Shown: positions 21,835-33,229 of the stretch, one piece after another | Layout: every line of letters starts with the position of its first letter | How positions within the stretch are numbered: position 1 is the stretch's first letter | NCBI GenBank assembly: GCA_017311185.1 | Contig: JAESUZ010005115.1 | Span: 1,302,001 to 1,366,000, forward strand | Reading direction: 5' to 3' | Length of the DNA stretch: 64,000 nucleotides | From: Proteles cristata cristata | Taxonomy: Eukaryota > Chordata > Mammalia > Carnivora > Hyaenidae | The notes under the pieces: generated by a model | Databases searched by the model: none | What the model was told of the DNA's origin: nothing | Seen by the model: the letters and a program-made list of their open reading frames with translations, nothing else | Position numbers and translations under genes: made by a program

Positions 21835-21965
21835 TACTGGCTTTGGGGTTATGCAGACTGGAATTTGAACCTCTGCTTTGTCTCTTAGTGGCTGTACATT
21901 CTTGGGTAAGTTACTTACCATCTCTGAGGGACAGTCTGAGCAACAGCACACGGAATCTGATGGAA
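21835..21965 (+). repeat. MIR SINE
   Basis: 'tttggggttatgcagactggaatttgaacctctgctttgtctcttagtggctgtacattcttgggtaagttactta' is a well-preserved MIR head and core. Confidence 0.9.
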
Positions 21966-22734
21966 TGAATGTAGGCCCCGTGAAAGAAGTAGTGGCAGGA
22001 AAGGTGGACAGTGGGTAGGGGACATAGTTTTTCCTGGTGAGAGTAGGTGGGGATTTGCAAGAGGGTAGCCTCAGAAGAGCCAGAAAGGAAGTGGTGGATA
22101 AGATGGATGTTATAGAGCACAGACATTTCCTAATGTCCAAAATCTCTCTCCTCTCCATCCAGTCCTCCTTACCCAGTCCGACTGAGTTTCTGTTATGATC
22201 TAGAATATGGATCAGGAAGCTATGGCTAAAAAGCCAAACCAGAGTCGTCCTCTGAGCAACCGATGTTCATGAGCCAAGTATATATAGTAGCCTCCTCATC
22301 AGCTGCTTTCTATGCTTTCTGTTATCAGATCCTTAGACATTCCCAATGAGAACAAAAAAAATTATTTAAAAAAATCATACCAAATATAGAATGAAAGGTT
22401 GACAGACTTAGGAACTGGAAATGAAGAAGAGAAGGCTGAGAATAAAATACCTTTACTCTGATTAAACCCCAATCTGCCTAAGTTAACATTAACTGTTTAT
22501 AATAGTTCCATTGTTAGGTTTATTGAAGTAGCAAGTGGTTATTCCACTGAAAGTGTTGGTCTCCTAAGTTCTGTGCGGAGGCCCATGAAAAGGAATAAGC
22601 TTAAAGTTCCAAATGAAGAATGAGTGTTGTTAAAGTATACTGATGAATTTCAGCGAGAACATCACATGAACTGCAAATGTTCAGACAGAGAAGCTGTAGC
22701 CTTTTTGAGAACAGAATCAAGTCATAAAAGGTAG
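21966..22734. other. Unique sequence
   Basis: No repeat or exon is recognised. The 115-codon reverse frame at 21811-22158 overlaps the MIR and has no domain. Confidence 0.35.
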
Positions 22735-22865
22735 GGGCGAGAAAGAGCTTTGGAGTTCACCTCATCGAACCTTCTATGTGCACAGACAAGGAGTTGGAGA
22801 CTCAGATCAGTCATGTGTTCTGTATTGGGTCACACAGTAAAATAGCTACTGAGGAGAGAAGGGAA
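22735..22865 (-). repeat. MIR-related old SINE
   Basis: 'gagctttggagttcacctcatcgaaccttctatg', 'caaggagttggagactcagatcag' and 'tattgggtcacacagtaaaatagctactg' follow the same old reverse SINE order as at 5136. Confidence 0.55.
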
Positions 22866-23227
22866 ATGAGGCCTTTTGTCTTCTCTTAGTGCTTGTTTGC
22901 CTTATGGGAAAAGAAAATCTTTGGTTTTTCAATCAGTAAGGACTGTGCTTTTCTTGAATGACAGATTATATTGGAACTACTGGACTGTGTCACACACCTA
23001 TGTCATGATCTCGACATTGTGTGTGCGTTTTGCAAATCACCCTGATTTCTTGAGTACAACTTGCTCTATGTCCATACTTTCCTTTGCCTCATTTTCTTTG
23101 TCACTTTTTGCATTTATTTCACTTTGATCTCTTAGAAGGAGCCATACAAATTGTCTTGATTCCTTTGTGGAACAAGGTATGGTAAAAAGATGAGTAGTTT
23201 CATTCTACTTGTACAACACTCTCAACA
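22866..23227. other. Unique sequence
   Basis: Nothing recognised. Confidence 0.35.
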
Positions 23228-23455
23228 TAGATGATAACTAATATTTACTGGCATCGACTATGTGCTCGTATACATTTCTTTCAGTTCTTTCAACATCACC
23301 ATGAGGTGTGTACTACTATTATCTTCATTTTACCTGAGGAAACTGAGTCCCTTAGAATTGAAGAAATTGCCCAAACCTCACAACTGGCAAGTGGAAAGGA
23401 GGAGGTTAAATCCAGGTCTGATTGACCCCAATGCTCATGTTCCTTCCTCTACATT
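23228..23455 (-). repeat. MIR SINE, near full length
   Basis: One of the best-preserved MIRs here, in reverse: AACTAATATTTACTGGCATC, 'tcaacatcaccatgaggtgtgtactactattatcttcattttacctgaggaaactgag', 'gaagaaattgcccaaacctcacaactggcaagtgg', then 'ttaaatccaggtctgattgaccccaatgctcatg'. Confidence 0.92.
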
Positions 23456-24382
23456 GGGTGGCTCTCTGGAGATATTTATTGCCCTCGAGCGGGAAAGCTG
23501 CCCACGGTCTGCTGAATGGCCTGAGTGTGCTGTTTTCCCACAATGCTTTGCCACTTTATTCTTTAGAAGTGCCTAATTATTTCACTCAGCAAGACCTCAA
23601 ATCTTTCTCCAAACAACTGGCTTCCAAAGAATTGGCTATTTTCCCTGCTTTTAATGTTGGGGAAAGAAAGACAACCAGCTATTTTTCTTTTTTACTCCAT
23701 GACATTATAAGAACAAAAATAATCATATTAAGATGTCAAAAATACATTTTAAATGTGCAAATGTGGGAGAAAGACACCTCCTGTCTGGGAGAATCCAAAA
23801 ATTTTAAATAGACTCATGTGTGTTCTTTGTGTGAAACACAGTCACCACAATTCAAATTAAGATGTTAATAGGATATTAGTAAGAATGAACTGGGGATGAA
23901 CACAGGATTGTGAAATAAGTTCACAAAGTCATTTAAGTGAGGCGCATACTATGTGATTGGAAATCCATGCTACCCTGTCCCTATTATGAGTGCTGGCCTC
24001 GCAGAGACAGACCACCTTCTTGGTCCTGCTGCCTCTCCTAAGCAGACTGGCGTAGCTCTTCTGAGCCCAAATCTGAGCCAGATTCTGCAGGAGAGCAAAG
24101 GCACTAGTTTGTGCCCTTAAAGATCTCCAGTATGGCTGATGACTTTGACTTTGTATGCAGTGAGAAAGCTTATGCCCAAAAGATGATTAGAGGCCTTCTT
24201 ACCAGGCAGGGGAGTTCCAGGGCTGAATGCAGATCACTACATATCTGGACGGCTATCAAACTTGCAACGATGGCTCTTAAGGAGACTCTGAAATGCCCTT
24301 CTAAACTTCCTCTCCTACAGGAGTTTCCAAGAAGGCCCAGGAGGAAGAATGGGCTGGCCCAAGGCAATGCAGCTATTACCTC
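23456..24382. other. Unique sequence, nothing recognised
   Basis: The 129-codon frame at 23422-23811 starts inside the MIR end and has no recognisable domain. Confidence 0.4.
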
Positions 24383-24600
24383 ATGATAATAACTGGGGCT
24401 ATTTTTTAAGTGCCCGACCCTGTGCCACACACTCCACATTCAACTTGTTCTGTAACTCATTGCAACGGTCTGAGGTGGTTATATCCCCATGTGGAGATGA
24501 GTACATTTGGGAGTTGCCTGCCTGAGATCACACAGCTAGTGAGTTGTAGAGGTGGGATTTGAATGCCAGTACCCTTGACTGCAAAGCCCATCTGCATTTT
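24383..24600 (-). repeat. MIR SINE, near full length
   Basis: Reverse MIR: GATAATAACTGGGGCTATTT start, CCCTGTGCCACACACTCCAC, a decayed core, then 'tgagatcacacagctagtgagttgtagaggtgggatttgaatgccagtacccttgactgcaaagccca'. Confidence 0.92.
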
Positions 24601-24679
24601 GGCCAGTACCAGCAGAGCTGGGACTGACATCCAGAGCCAAGTTCACTTCAATGCAATGCTTAGAGTAGAGAAGGTTTGA

Positions 24680-25960
24680 GTGTGCTCAATGATGTATTTG
24701 ATGCATAATTTTCTGGGGGTCCACTATGAGCAGATCTTGGGCTGGACCCTAAGGATATAAAAAATTAATAAGTGCAGGTTCGTAACCTCCTGGATCTTAA
24801 AGTATGATGGAGCGACTGACACCTGAAAAAGAAAATTATAGTAGAGTGTGGTCAATGTTATTTCAGAGATATAAATAAGTGCTGTGGGAGATAAGGACAG
24901 AGCAAATGGTTCTGCCTAGAAGAAGTAAGGGGTGACCTCACAGAGATGGTGAAATGTGTGCTGGGTCAGGCAATATGACTGAGTCTTCCAACCAAAGAAG
25001 GAAAGAAATACATTCCAGAAAAGGGGAACAGCATGTGCAAAAGCCCCAAGTTGTGAAAGACATCAGTATGTTGGGGTAAGAAGTTCAGGGCGACTTTGTG
25101 GGCTGAGGAGGCAGGAGATGAAGATTGGAATCAGACAGTGAAAGATGTTACAAGTCTTCATCGAGGAATTTTGTCTCAATTCTACTGGCATTGGATCATC
25201 AGCAGGGATTCCTAAGCAAGAGTGTGTCTTGGTTAGATTTGCTTTTGAAGAAGGAAACCCAAGAAGACATGGAGAACAGAGAGCAGATGTCGCTGTGGTC
25301 CTGCTAAAAGCTAATGAGAGCTTGAGCATTATGGATGGAGAGGCATGATGGATTAAGGGTATCAGTTTCTGAAATTAAGCTCCTAGGACTTGATGACTGG
25401 CCTGTGGAGGGTGACCCAGCAATTTCCAGCTTTAGAGGCAGAGAGGATGCACATGCTATTAATGGGACTGAACATGAAGAACATGGACCAGGTTCAGTAA
25501 AGCTAGGCTGAGAGGTGGGGGAAGTGAATTCTTTATTTTTTTAATGTTTTAAATGTTTTATTTATTTCTGAGAAAAGGAATGAGCGAGCATGAGCAGAGG
25601 AGGGTCAGAGAGAGAGGGAGACACAGAATCTGAAGCAGACTCCAGGCTCTGAGCTAGCTGTCAGCACAGAGCCCAACACAGGGCTCGAACCCACAAACTG
25701 TGAGATCATGACCTGAACCGAAGTTGGACCCTTAACCAACTGAGCCACCCAGGTGCCCCAAGTGAATTTTTTTGTGAATGTGCTCTTTTAAGCTTTGGCA
25801 AACACACCCCATTGGAGGTGAGGGGTGCATCTGGGAAGACAAATGTGGAGGTTGAAGAGAATAGGGGCTGGAGGTAGAGATTCAGGAGACCTCAGAATAT
25901 CAGTGGCACTTAAAACTCTAGAACCAAGTATGTGTCCCCAGGGAGCTCTACGGGATTGGC
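24680..25960 (-). repeat. Long L2 LINE copy, split by a later SINE
   Basis: Reverse L2, collinear from its 3-prime end (24680) toward its interior: 'gatcttgggctggaccctaaggatataaaa', 'gacctcacagagatggtgaaatgtgtgctgggtcagg', 'cattccagaaaaggggaacagcatgtgcaaaagccccaag', 'tcaattctactggcattgga', and, after the SINE at 25522-25768, 'gaggtagagattcaggagacctcagaatatcagtggcact'. About 1.0 kb of L2 remains. All frames are broken and it encodes nothing. Confidence 0.8.
25522..25768 (-). mobile_element. CAN-SINE inserted into L2
   Basis: Reverse SINE with head ending CCACCCAGGTGCCCC at 25759. It is flanked by AAGTGAATT at 25522-25530 and 25760-25768. L2 sequence continues on both sides, so this insertion is younger than the L2. 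Confidence 0.94.
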
Positions 25961-26119
25961 GGTGGGGGGTTAGGAGGGTGGGGATAGATGAAGATCTGAT
26001 GTGGCCTCTGAGTGTACTCTGTGGGTCCCTCTCAGATCCCAAGTTCCCTAGGTAGCCTGGGGTTCCCTTGCGGCAGGTTCTCACTCGTCACCCTGGCTTC
26101 CTTGAGTGGAACTTGGGCA

Positions 26120-26850
26120 ACTAGATCCTTCCATGCCTACTTCAAAGTCTCTATTAATTTATTACTTTTTAAAATAATTTTCTAAAATTATTCACCCAAT
26201 AACTATTGATTTAAAGCACAGTGTGGTGGGGCGCCTGGGTAGCTTAGTCGGTTGAGCGTCCGACTTTCGCTTAGGTAGTGATCTCGCGGTTCGTGGGTTC
26301 GAGCCCCGCGTCGGGCTCTGTGCTGACTGCCAGCTCAGAGCCTGGAGCCTGTTTCAGAGTCTGTGTCTCCCTCTCTCTCTGACCCTCCCCTGCTCACGCT
26401 GTCTCTCTTTCTCTCTCCTAGAAATAAATAAAAAAATATTAAAAAAAAAAATAAAGGACAGTGTGGGGATGGGTTTGGATGGAGAGATGAGTCAGATAAA
26501 ATCTCTGTCTTCAAGGAGTTTCTGTCTAATATGAAGGGCATCTAAACAGCAGATTAAACAGCAAGTGTGAGAGTGCTTAGCAGGGTGTGAAATTTAACAG
26601 GTGAGAAATTATTCTCATTTAAGAAATGACATACATAAGTATCTGAAAGAAGAGATAATGATGGTTCTCAGGAAGAGAAGATTGCTAGATTTAGCCAGAG
26701 GCATGAGGGAAGGCTTCTTGGAAGAGGTGAAATCTAGGCACGAAGCATGAGTAGCATCTGAGCAGGCAGAGGTGGTTGTTGGGGACAGGGGTGCATTTCA
26801 GATGGGGACAACTTGTCTGAGAAGCAAATGTGTTTACAAATGGAAACAAC
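26120..26850 (-). repeat. Second L2 LINE copy, split by a young SINE
   Basis: A decayed reverse L2 terminus (TTCACCCAATAACTATTGAT, 26191-26210) precedes the SINE. After it come 'aaatctctgtcttcaaggagtttctgtctaat', 'agggaaggcttcttggaagaggtgaaatctaggcacgaag' and 'atctgagcaggcagaggtgg'. The order is that of the L2 3-prime kilobase. Confidence 0.75.
26213..26467 (+). mobile_element. CAN-SINE (felid type), young, intact Pol III promoter boxes
   Basis: Head from 26228. Box A TAGCTTAGTCGG (26240-26251) fits TRGCNNAGYNGG exactly. Box B GGTTCGAGCC (26296-26305) fits GGTTCGANNC. The CT-rich body and AAATAAATAAAAAAATATTA tail are well preserved. TSDs AAAGCACAGTGTGGT (26213-26227) and AAAGGACAGTGTGGG (26453-26467) differ at two positions. 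Confidence 0.95.
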
Positions 26851-27848
26851 TGTTAAGAGAGACCATGGGCAGTTTAGTGCCTCCTGGCCAACAGCGATGG
26901 AATGCAAGAATCAAGATTCCCATCAAAAGCTGGATGGCCGGGGCTGGGTGACCGTAAGCAGGGCTAGTTCCCAAGAAGGGTCGGATTGCTCTGGGTGTCC
27001 CTCCCTGCCTCCATCCTGACTCATTGTGGGACCAAACTGTTTTAGTGCTTCATTTCCCTTGGTCAAACCCGGATGATTTGAATGCACCTGCCTCTCTTCC
27101 GTTCCCCCTGCCTGGCGAGGGTGGCCGTTGTGAGGGGCAGGGAGCGTTTCCTAATTGTGGTCCTGCGGCCCAGGCCCCACGTGAAGGCTCTTGGCGGTCT
27201 CACTCAAATGAAGTGGGGGCCCGGCTGACTGCTCAGCCGTCCTTGGAGGACGCCTTGGTTACTCCTTCTCAGTTGTCCCCTGGTCTGGGTTTAAAGTTGC
27301 AAATTTTAGACGCTTGCTGTTGCTCTTCAGAAAAGGTAAAAGCGGGAGCAGAGAGGAGAGAAGTAGAGCCCATCCTCCAGAGACCCGCCAGGTCTAGGCG
27401 GTGGCTCTCTCTCACTCTCCCATCCCTACCAATTACCTCCTAACCCCTCGTCCCCACCAAAGTAGACACATTTGAATGCAGAGCAAATGGCCTCATCAGA
27501 ATAAAAGAAGAAATATGGGTGTGTGTGGTGAGGCAGTAAAAGCTATAAAATATTACCACGCACCTGGAAGGGTCAGTGTCCTGTCTCACAAAGTGGATTT
27601 TTCTGGGAACTCCTGCTCCGTAGGGCAATGGGGCCACCTTGTTCAGCAGCAAGGGTACAAGAATTTGGCTTATCCATTCAGGACTCTGCCCTCGCCAGCT
27701 ACACCTGCACAGTGGCCAAGAAACCACAGAACCCTGAACTGTGTTAGTATGACACCGTCCCCAGGGACTGCGACTCAGTTGGGGTCAGTGTTTTAAACAC
27801 AGCAAATAGCGGAGTTGAGCTGTTTGAATTCTCTTGGTCTCTGGGGCA
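26851..27848. other. Unique, moderately GC-rich sequence
   Basis: A 139-codon forward frame spans 27024-27443, without recognisable domains or supported splice sites. No transposon is recognised. Confidence 0.35.
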
Positions 27849-27898
27849 GATGATGGTGATGGTGATGGTGATGATGATGATGATGATGATGATGATAA
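27849..27898 (+). repeat. (GAT)n / (GATGGT)n microsatellite
   Basis: Three GATGGT hexamers pass into about nine GAT units. The serine-rich reverse translation through it is an artefact. Confidence 0.96.
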
Positions 27899-27934
27899 TG
27901 CCATCAAAACCTTTCTGTAGTAGTGAGTCATACT

Positions 27935-28020
27935 GCTACAAAACACTTTCACATTTATTGACTCATTTTCTCTCAAAAACACACTGGAGATCCCAGTCAC
28001 CTTTATAGTATCCCCAAAAG
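27935..28020 (-). repeat. MIR fragment
   Basis: 'aaaacactttcacatttattgactcattttctctc' resembles the reverse MIR 3-prime region. The rest is eroded. Confidence 0.4.
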
Positions 28021-28084
28021 ATAAACTACCACCTCTAGTAAAGTGGACTTAAGTATAGACTCATTATTTAGAGCTGCACATGAT

Positions 28085-28300
28085 GAAACTTTTCAGATTT
28101 GCATTCCGGTCTTGCCCTTTACAGCTGGGTGACCTTGGACAAATCACTTCACCCCTCCAAACCTTAGCTTCTTCATATGTAAAACACGTTAATAATAACT
28201 GTCTCAGAGGGTTATTGTAGGGATTTAAATGACTTCATGTAAATAAAAAAGGACATTATAAACTCTAAAGCATTATGCAAATATTAATTACCATCTATAC
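28085..28300 (+). repeat. MIR SINE, well preserved
   Basis: Forward MIR: 'ttacagctgggtgaccttggacaaatcacttcacccctccaaaccttagcttcttcatatgtaaaac', 'aataataactgtctcagagggttattgtagggatttaaatgacttcatg', then an 'aaagcattatgcaaatattaatta' tail. Confidence 0.92.
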
Positions 28301-28544
28301 AAGGGTGAACTATTTGCAAAACTGAATGTAAATATAGTTTTGAGATGGCAGGCATGATGTGGCTGAAAGAGCACTTTAATTAGAATCAGAAGATACGTGA
28401 TCTCTATTGGCCCTTACACATCAGGTGGCAGCGAGGAGCGTGGCTCACAGACAGGCAAACACAGCCAAGCGAGTGATGAATTTACCAGTAAAAAAAAGGA
28501 GGGGGGGGGAAGGCTGCCACCATCCACCTGTCACTTTATCACCT

Positions 28545-29015
28545 ATCGGAAGCTGAGTAATGGCTCCAAAGATGCCCATATCCCAAACCCAGGAAACTGT
28601 GACTATTTTACCTTACATGTAAAGATACTCTGTTGATGTAATTAAGCCTCTTGAGATGGGGAGAGTATCTGGTTGGGACCAATGTAACCACAAAGGTCTT
28701 CTTAAGAAAGATGTGGGAGAATTAGAGCCAGAGGGATGGCCATATGACAATGGAAGCAGAGATTGGAGTGATGCTTTGAGATGGAGGAAGGGACCACAAG
28801 TCAAAGAACACAAGTGGCCCCTAGAAGCTCAAGAAAGCAAATTCTCCTTTAAAGCCCCCAGAAGAAACCCTCCTTGCTGACACCTTGACTTTAAAGCCCA
28901 GAAGAACTAACTTGGGATTTTCTGGTATCTATTCCGAAGAGAATAACTCTGTGTTGTGTTCAGCCATCCAGTTTGTGGTAATCTGTTATGGCAGCAACAG
29001 GAAGCTCTTACACCA
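28545..29015 (+). mobile_element. MLT1-type solo LTR (MaLR endogenous retrovirus-like)
   Basis: The segment follows the MLT1 LTR order: 'aatggctccaaagatgcccatatcc', 'ttgatgtaattaagcctcttgagatggggagagtat', 'gaagcagagattggagtgatgctttgagatgg', 'ctagaagctcaagaaagcaa', 'gctgacaccttgactttaaagccc', and 'catccagtttgtggtaatctgttatggcagcaacaggaagctc'. Only the LTR is present. No internal or coding region flanks it, so it is an old solo LTR. Confidence 0.88.
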
Positions 29016-29234
29016 CTTCTACCTTGAGCTCCCTAGTCCTGTGTCTCCCCACTCCCCAGCCTATTTTCTTCCTCCTAACTTGTACTCAACTTCTCTGTAG
29101 ACTAGTGGTTTATGCCCAAGTTTCCCTCCACCTGCTCATCTTCTTTTGTGGGCCAGCAAGGAGCTCATGCATTACTGGGATTTCTAACTGATGAACTCAT
29201 TGGCTCTGTGCCTTGAGTTGACCAGAGGTCTTTC

Positions 29235-29440
29235 TGGGGCACGCCAGCTCAGGAAATGCAGCTTGACTTTGGATGAGTCACTTCAACCCCCAGAATTTCT
29301 ATTTTCTCATCTGTCATTGGGGACAAAATTTCTTTCCATATGAACCTCACAGCATGGTGGGGAGACTCAAGAGAAATGGTAGCAATGAAAGCTCTTTGCC
29401 ACCTATAAAATGCCCCATAAGTGTGAACTCCTGTCGCCAT
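29235..29440 (+). repeat. MIR SINE
   Basis: 'gacttggatgagtcacttcaacccccagaatttctattttctcatctgtcattgggg', then 'gaacctcacagcatggtggggagactcaagagaaatgg' and 'gaaagctctttgcc', is the forward MIR layout. Confidence 0.75.
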
Positions 29441-30109
29441 CATGAATATTATTTTAGAAACGTAGAATTTTCCAGCTTAATCTCTTCTTCACTCAGCGCA
29501 TATGTGTGGCAAGTGACAAACACTAACTCTAAACAAGGGAAAAGAATTTGGGTGGAGAATCTCCACTTGGGCATTGGAGTTTAGATATTTGAACCATCCA
29601 TGAATGTGCACTTTCGATACAGACCTCAAGATAGTTTTAAAAACAGATGTTGTGAGGACATTAAATAATTGTTCAGTGATATCGCCCGTTTGGAGATAGT
29701 GAGGTGGGGCAAATTTCACTTGCCTTTCTCTTTATGGAACTAAAAATAGAAATGACACGTTACTAATCAGTAACAGGGTCATCTGAATGCAGGGCCTTTT
29801 AAAACATCTTTCAGCCACAAAATTGTCAAGAGCAGAGGAGCTCTGCGTTACTGCAAACCCCTGCTTGCAGCATCTTACCACTGAAAAATGGAAACCCACA
29901 CTCGTTACAGGCTCTTTCTCAAACATTAAAACCACAATTTACCTAAAACTCACTCTCGACCCTCAGAATGGTTTATGCACCATGACCTCACTAACCTTCT
30001 CTGACTTGATTAAGATCAAAAAAAAAAAAAAAAATCAAGCAACCGTCTGGTAAACTGGTCAAAAGAGCAATGAATATTAGAATGCAAGGGGAGGGAGTTG
30101 GTGGAAGGG
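29441..30109. other. Unique sequence with poly-A
   Basis: An A homopolymer of about 17 lies at 30018-30034. No gene or transposon is recognised. Confidence 0.35.
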
Positions 30110-30300
30110 AAATAACATTGATCACCTACTTAGTGTAAGAGGCAAGACTATATTTTTCCGTACACACAATCCAATTTATTTCTCACTACAAACTTATTAT
30201 ACCGCTGATTTCCCCATTTTACCAATGTGGAGGTTGGGGCTCAGAATGATGAGCATCACAGTAGGACGCGGTAGAGTCGGCTTTCCAGACCACTTCTAAT
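30110..30300 (-). repeat. MIR SINE
   Basis: Reverse MIR: 'ttgatcacctacttagtgtaagaggcaag', 'tttctcactacaaacttattataccgctgatttccccattttaccaatgtggaggttggggctcagaatg'. Confidence 0.75.
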
Positions 30301-31185
30301 TCATTCCTTTACAAAGGAAGGAAAGCGAGAGGAATTGACTGGCCTGAAGCCATACATGTGCTTACTGCACCTACGGCTCCTACAATTCAAGTTCACTTAA
30401 TAAATTGGTTTTGACTCTCCCCTTTAAAGCTACTCCAGAACTCCCTAAGTCCTTGCAAACCTTAGAGACCTGAATGGCACTCCAGGGCTTTCTTCCTTGG
30501 ACCCTCGATTTGGTACGTCTCAGGTATATTACCTGGGATTCTGAGTGCATTGAGACCCATGGCTTTCCCATGGGAGGCCACAACCCCCTCCTTGACTCTT
30601 TGCCAGGTTCTGCTGTATAATGACCAGCACCTACTAGAAGTACCGAACAGAGCTTTTGCAAAATATTTCCCTGTCCCCAGTGCAAAGTGTAAGACAAGTA
30701 TTGGCTTTGAGGCCACAATACTGGAGGTTAAGACCCAACTGAGATTAAGACTAGAGGCTTTGCTCAATCTTACTATACAATTGTGGGCAAGTCAGGAGTG
30801 GCACTAGAAAAACTTCTATGGATAGATTTCTCACTTCCAGGAGCTCTGTTGGATGAGGGTTGATTTACATCCCAAATATGTAAGGATAATGAAGGAAGCT
30901 CCAAATGTATTTGGGCTCTGGCTGCCTGAAATCTAAACTCTTGTTCATTGGTGGAGAATTCTAAGCAATCCAGCCCCCTTCCCAACAGAGTGCATCTCGT
31001 GTTCTTTTGAGAGTGAGGATTCAAGGGGAATCACAATAAGGCTGTGAGTCTCTACCAGATTTGGAGAGCTAAAGATGAAGAGAGGACTGGTTAAGGGCAG
31101 CAGGCAAAATGGAACAGAGTCTTAGGGAAACAAGATACAAGTGGAGAAGAAACTAAAGCATCTAGGAACCTTGGTCCTTCATGAG
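30301..31185. other. Unique sequence, nothing recognised
   Basis: Overlapping frames of 101 and 112 codons on the reverse strand (30380-30767) have no recognisable motif. Confidence 0.4.
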
Positions 31186-31189
31186 ACTG

Positions 31190-31420
31190 TGCAGACCAGA
31201 GCCAGGTTCTGGAGTGCAGAAGGTCTGGACTGTGCTTCCAACTTGGCCATCTGGTCCTAGAATCTATATAAGTCATCCAACCTCTCTGAATATCATTTTC
31301 TTTAACTGGACCAGAGGGATAATGACATCGTCCCAGCAACCTCACAAAGTTGTTGTAAAGATGAGAATGTGAACATTCTCAAGAAAATGTAGTGCTCTAG
31401 AATGTAGTAAAAATCATCAT
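31190..31420 (+). repeat. MIR SINE, near full length
   Basis: Forward MIR: 'ggttctggagtgcagaaggtctggactgtgcttcc', 'aagtcatccaacctctctgaatatcattttctttaactggaccagagggataatgacatc', 'acctcacaaagttgttgtaaagatgagaatg', then 'aaatgtagtgctctagaatgtagtaaa'. Confidence 0.85.
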
Positions 31421-31560
31421 CTGTGGAGTTCTCAGATTATCCGAATGGGTACCAATTGTTATGCCTTTTTTCCTGTTGAGAGAAGCTAGGTTTGAGATGT
31501 CATGAGATGTCATAAGAACATTGATGTAGGTGACAGAGCCAGGATGCATTACTATTAACA

Positions 31561-31800
31561 AACAGCAGACGAGAGGCTTCTGGGTGGCTCAGTCAGTTAA
31601 GCATCCGACTTTGGCTCAGGTCATGATCTCACAGTTCATGGGTTCGAGTCCCACATCAAGCTCTGTATGGATAGCTAGGACATGAAGCCTGCTACGAATT
31701 CTGTGTCTCCCTCTCTCTCTACCCTTCCTCCACTCCTGCTCTGTCTCTGTCTGTCTCTTAAAATGAATAAACATTAAAAAAAAAAAAAAACAGCCAGTGG
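31561..31800 (+). mobile_element. CAN-SINE, forward
   Basis: A diverged head (GAGGCTTCTGGGTGGCTCAG, from 31571) with box B-like GGGTTCGAGTCCC at about 31640-31652. A CT-rich body and A14 tail end near 31790. An imperfect AACAGCAG/AACAGCCAG duplication flanks it. Confidence 0.92.
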
Positions 31801-31889
31801 ATGAAAGGACCATGACTGAGCACTTTCCCTGATTCTAAAGATGCCTTTGAATGTGTCCTGTTGATGTAATCAGATTAGGCAGTGGGGTG

Positions 31890-32400
31890 GAGATAAGGTT
31901 ATGTTCCAATTGCTTGGGGCTGCAAATAAAACACCCCAAAACACAGTGGTGTAAACTATAGGTGAGGAGTTTGAGAGAGCTGAGCTGAGCCTCTCTGGCT
32001 CATTGGCGTTCATATGGTTGCAGACAGTGGCTGGAGCTGGCTGAGCTGGGGAGATGGTACTGGTGAAGACGGAGCCAAGCATCTATCAGGGTTCCTTCCT
32101 GTCATCCCTCTGTGTGGCTCACTTTGGGCTTCCTCACAGCATGGTAGCCTCAGGGCAGTTGAGCTGCCCACTTGGCGACTCAGAACGCCATGCGAACGAG
32201 GGGAATCGGCATCGTCGCTTTTTATGATGTGGCTTCAGAAATCATACAGCATCACTTACATGGTGTTGAAATGATTACAAGCGAGTCATAACCCCACCCA
32301 GATTCAAAAGGAGAATTAGAGCCCTCACTGCGATGGGAATGGTGGCAAGTTTCAGGAAGAGCACACGGTATGGGAGAGATTGTTGCAGCCTTCTTCAAAG
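31890..32400 (+). repeat. Old mammalian interspersed repeat, copy 1 of 2 (family not named)
   Basis: It starts near 'tgcttggggctgcaaataaaacaccccaaaacacagtgg', contains 'gggcttcctcacagcatggtagcctcagg' (32127-32154), and ends with 'aagcgagtcataaccccacccagattcaaaagg'. The same landmarks in the same order recur at 38265-38780. The pattern is that of a common old mammalian repeat, but I cannot name its family with confidence. The open frames within are not genes. Confidence 0.65.
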
Positions 32401-32508
32401 AACGCAGCCTGCCAAAGACAGAAAGGCTAAAACTCTGTCAGAAGGAAGATGAAGGGTCACAAACCCTGGGAAGAGGGGGCAGTTATTCCTGCACCAGGGT
32501 TGTTCGTT

Positions 32509-32770
32509 AGCATGCAGTCTCCGGGCACCTGGGTGGCTCAGTCTGCTAAGCGTCCAACTTTGGCTCAGGTCATGATCTCATGGTTTGTGAGTTCAAGCCC
32601 TGTGTCAGGCTCTGTGCTGACAGCCAGCTCAGAGCCTGAAGCCTGCTTCCGATTCTGTGACTTCCCCCTCTCTGCTCCTCCTCCACTCAATATCTGTGTC
32701 TCCTTCTCTCTCTCAAAATAAATAAGCATTAAAAAAAAAGTTTTAAAAAGAAAAAAGAAAGCACAGTCTC
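32509..32770 (+). mobile_element. CAN-SINE, forward, with TSD
   Basis: The head starts GGGCACCTGGGTGGCTCAGT near 32523. A CT-rich body and A-rich tail to 32759 follow. The duplication is AGCATGCAGTCTC (32509-32521) against AGCACAGTCTC (32760-32770). Confidence 0.94.
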
Positions 32771-33229
32771 TGGCTGAGACACAAGTGCTTTGGGAAGAGA
32801 GGCTGAAAAAGTACCAGCAAAGTCGTATCACTTAACAAAGAATGAGGGGTATATTAGGGAAGTCCTGAAGTTATATTTGGGCAGCCCAATCATTTTGGTG
32901 AAAAGCTAACAGAGGAGATGTTTATTGGAAGCCAACAGGAAAGCGCTCTTTACAAATTACCAGATTGTATCTTACCGACTCATCTTCTTGTTTGAAAACG
33001 TTTACAGGCTCAGGCTTTCTCTATGGCTTAGTTATCTTGGAACATCTCAACCTTCCACCTTGCTCAGCTGAACATTGGTAGATTCTGGATAAATACCAAA
33101 GATCCTTTGAAGTTCAATTATGCCTCCATGAAGCTATTTTCATCTTTGTTAATTTTTTTCATAAAAGTATTTTAAAAAAGAAATTTTGATTTATCAGGTT
33201 GCTCTTTATTTTATTTATTTTTATTTATT
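32771..33229. other. Unique AT-rich sequence
   Basis: Nothing recognised. A TTTATTTTTATTTATTT run lies near 33208-33230. Confidence 0.35.

Noticed and set aside
21528..21968. 146-codon forward open frame with an arginine/glutamate-rich start
   Set aside because: It is a reversed CAN-SINE with an expanded GA repeat, running into a MIR.
26228..26300. Possible tRNA-Lys gene
   Set aside because: The boxes A and B belong to the head of a CAN-SINE, which continues into a CT-rich body and A-tail with flanking TSDs.
27024..27443. 139-codon forward frame in GC-richer DNA
   Set aside because: No family resemblance and no exon boundaries; length is within chance for this composition.
28545..29015. 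Frames inside the LTR as possible retroviral remnants
   Set aside because: Only an MLT1-type LTR is present; LTRs of this family carry no protein genes and no internal region flanks it.
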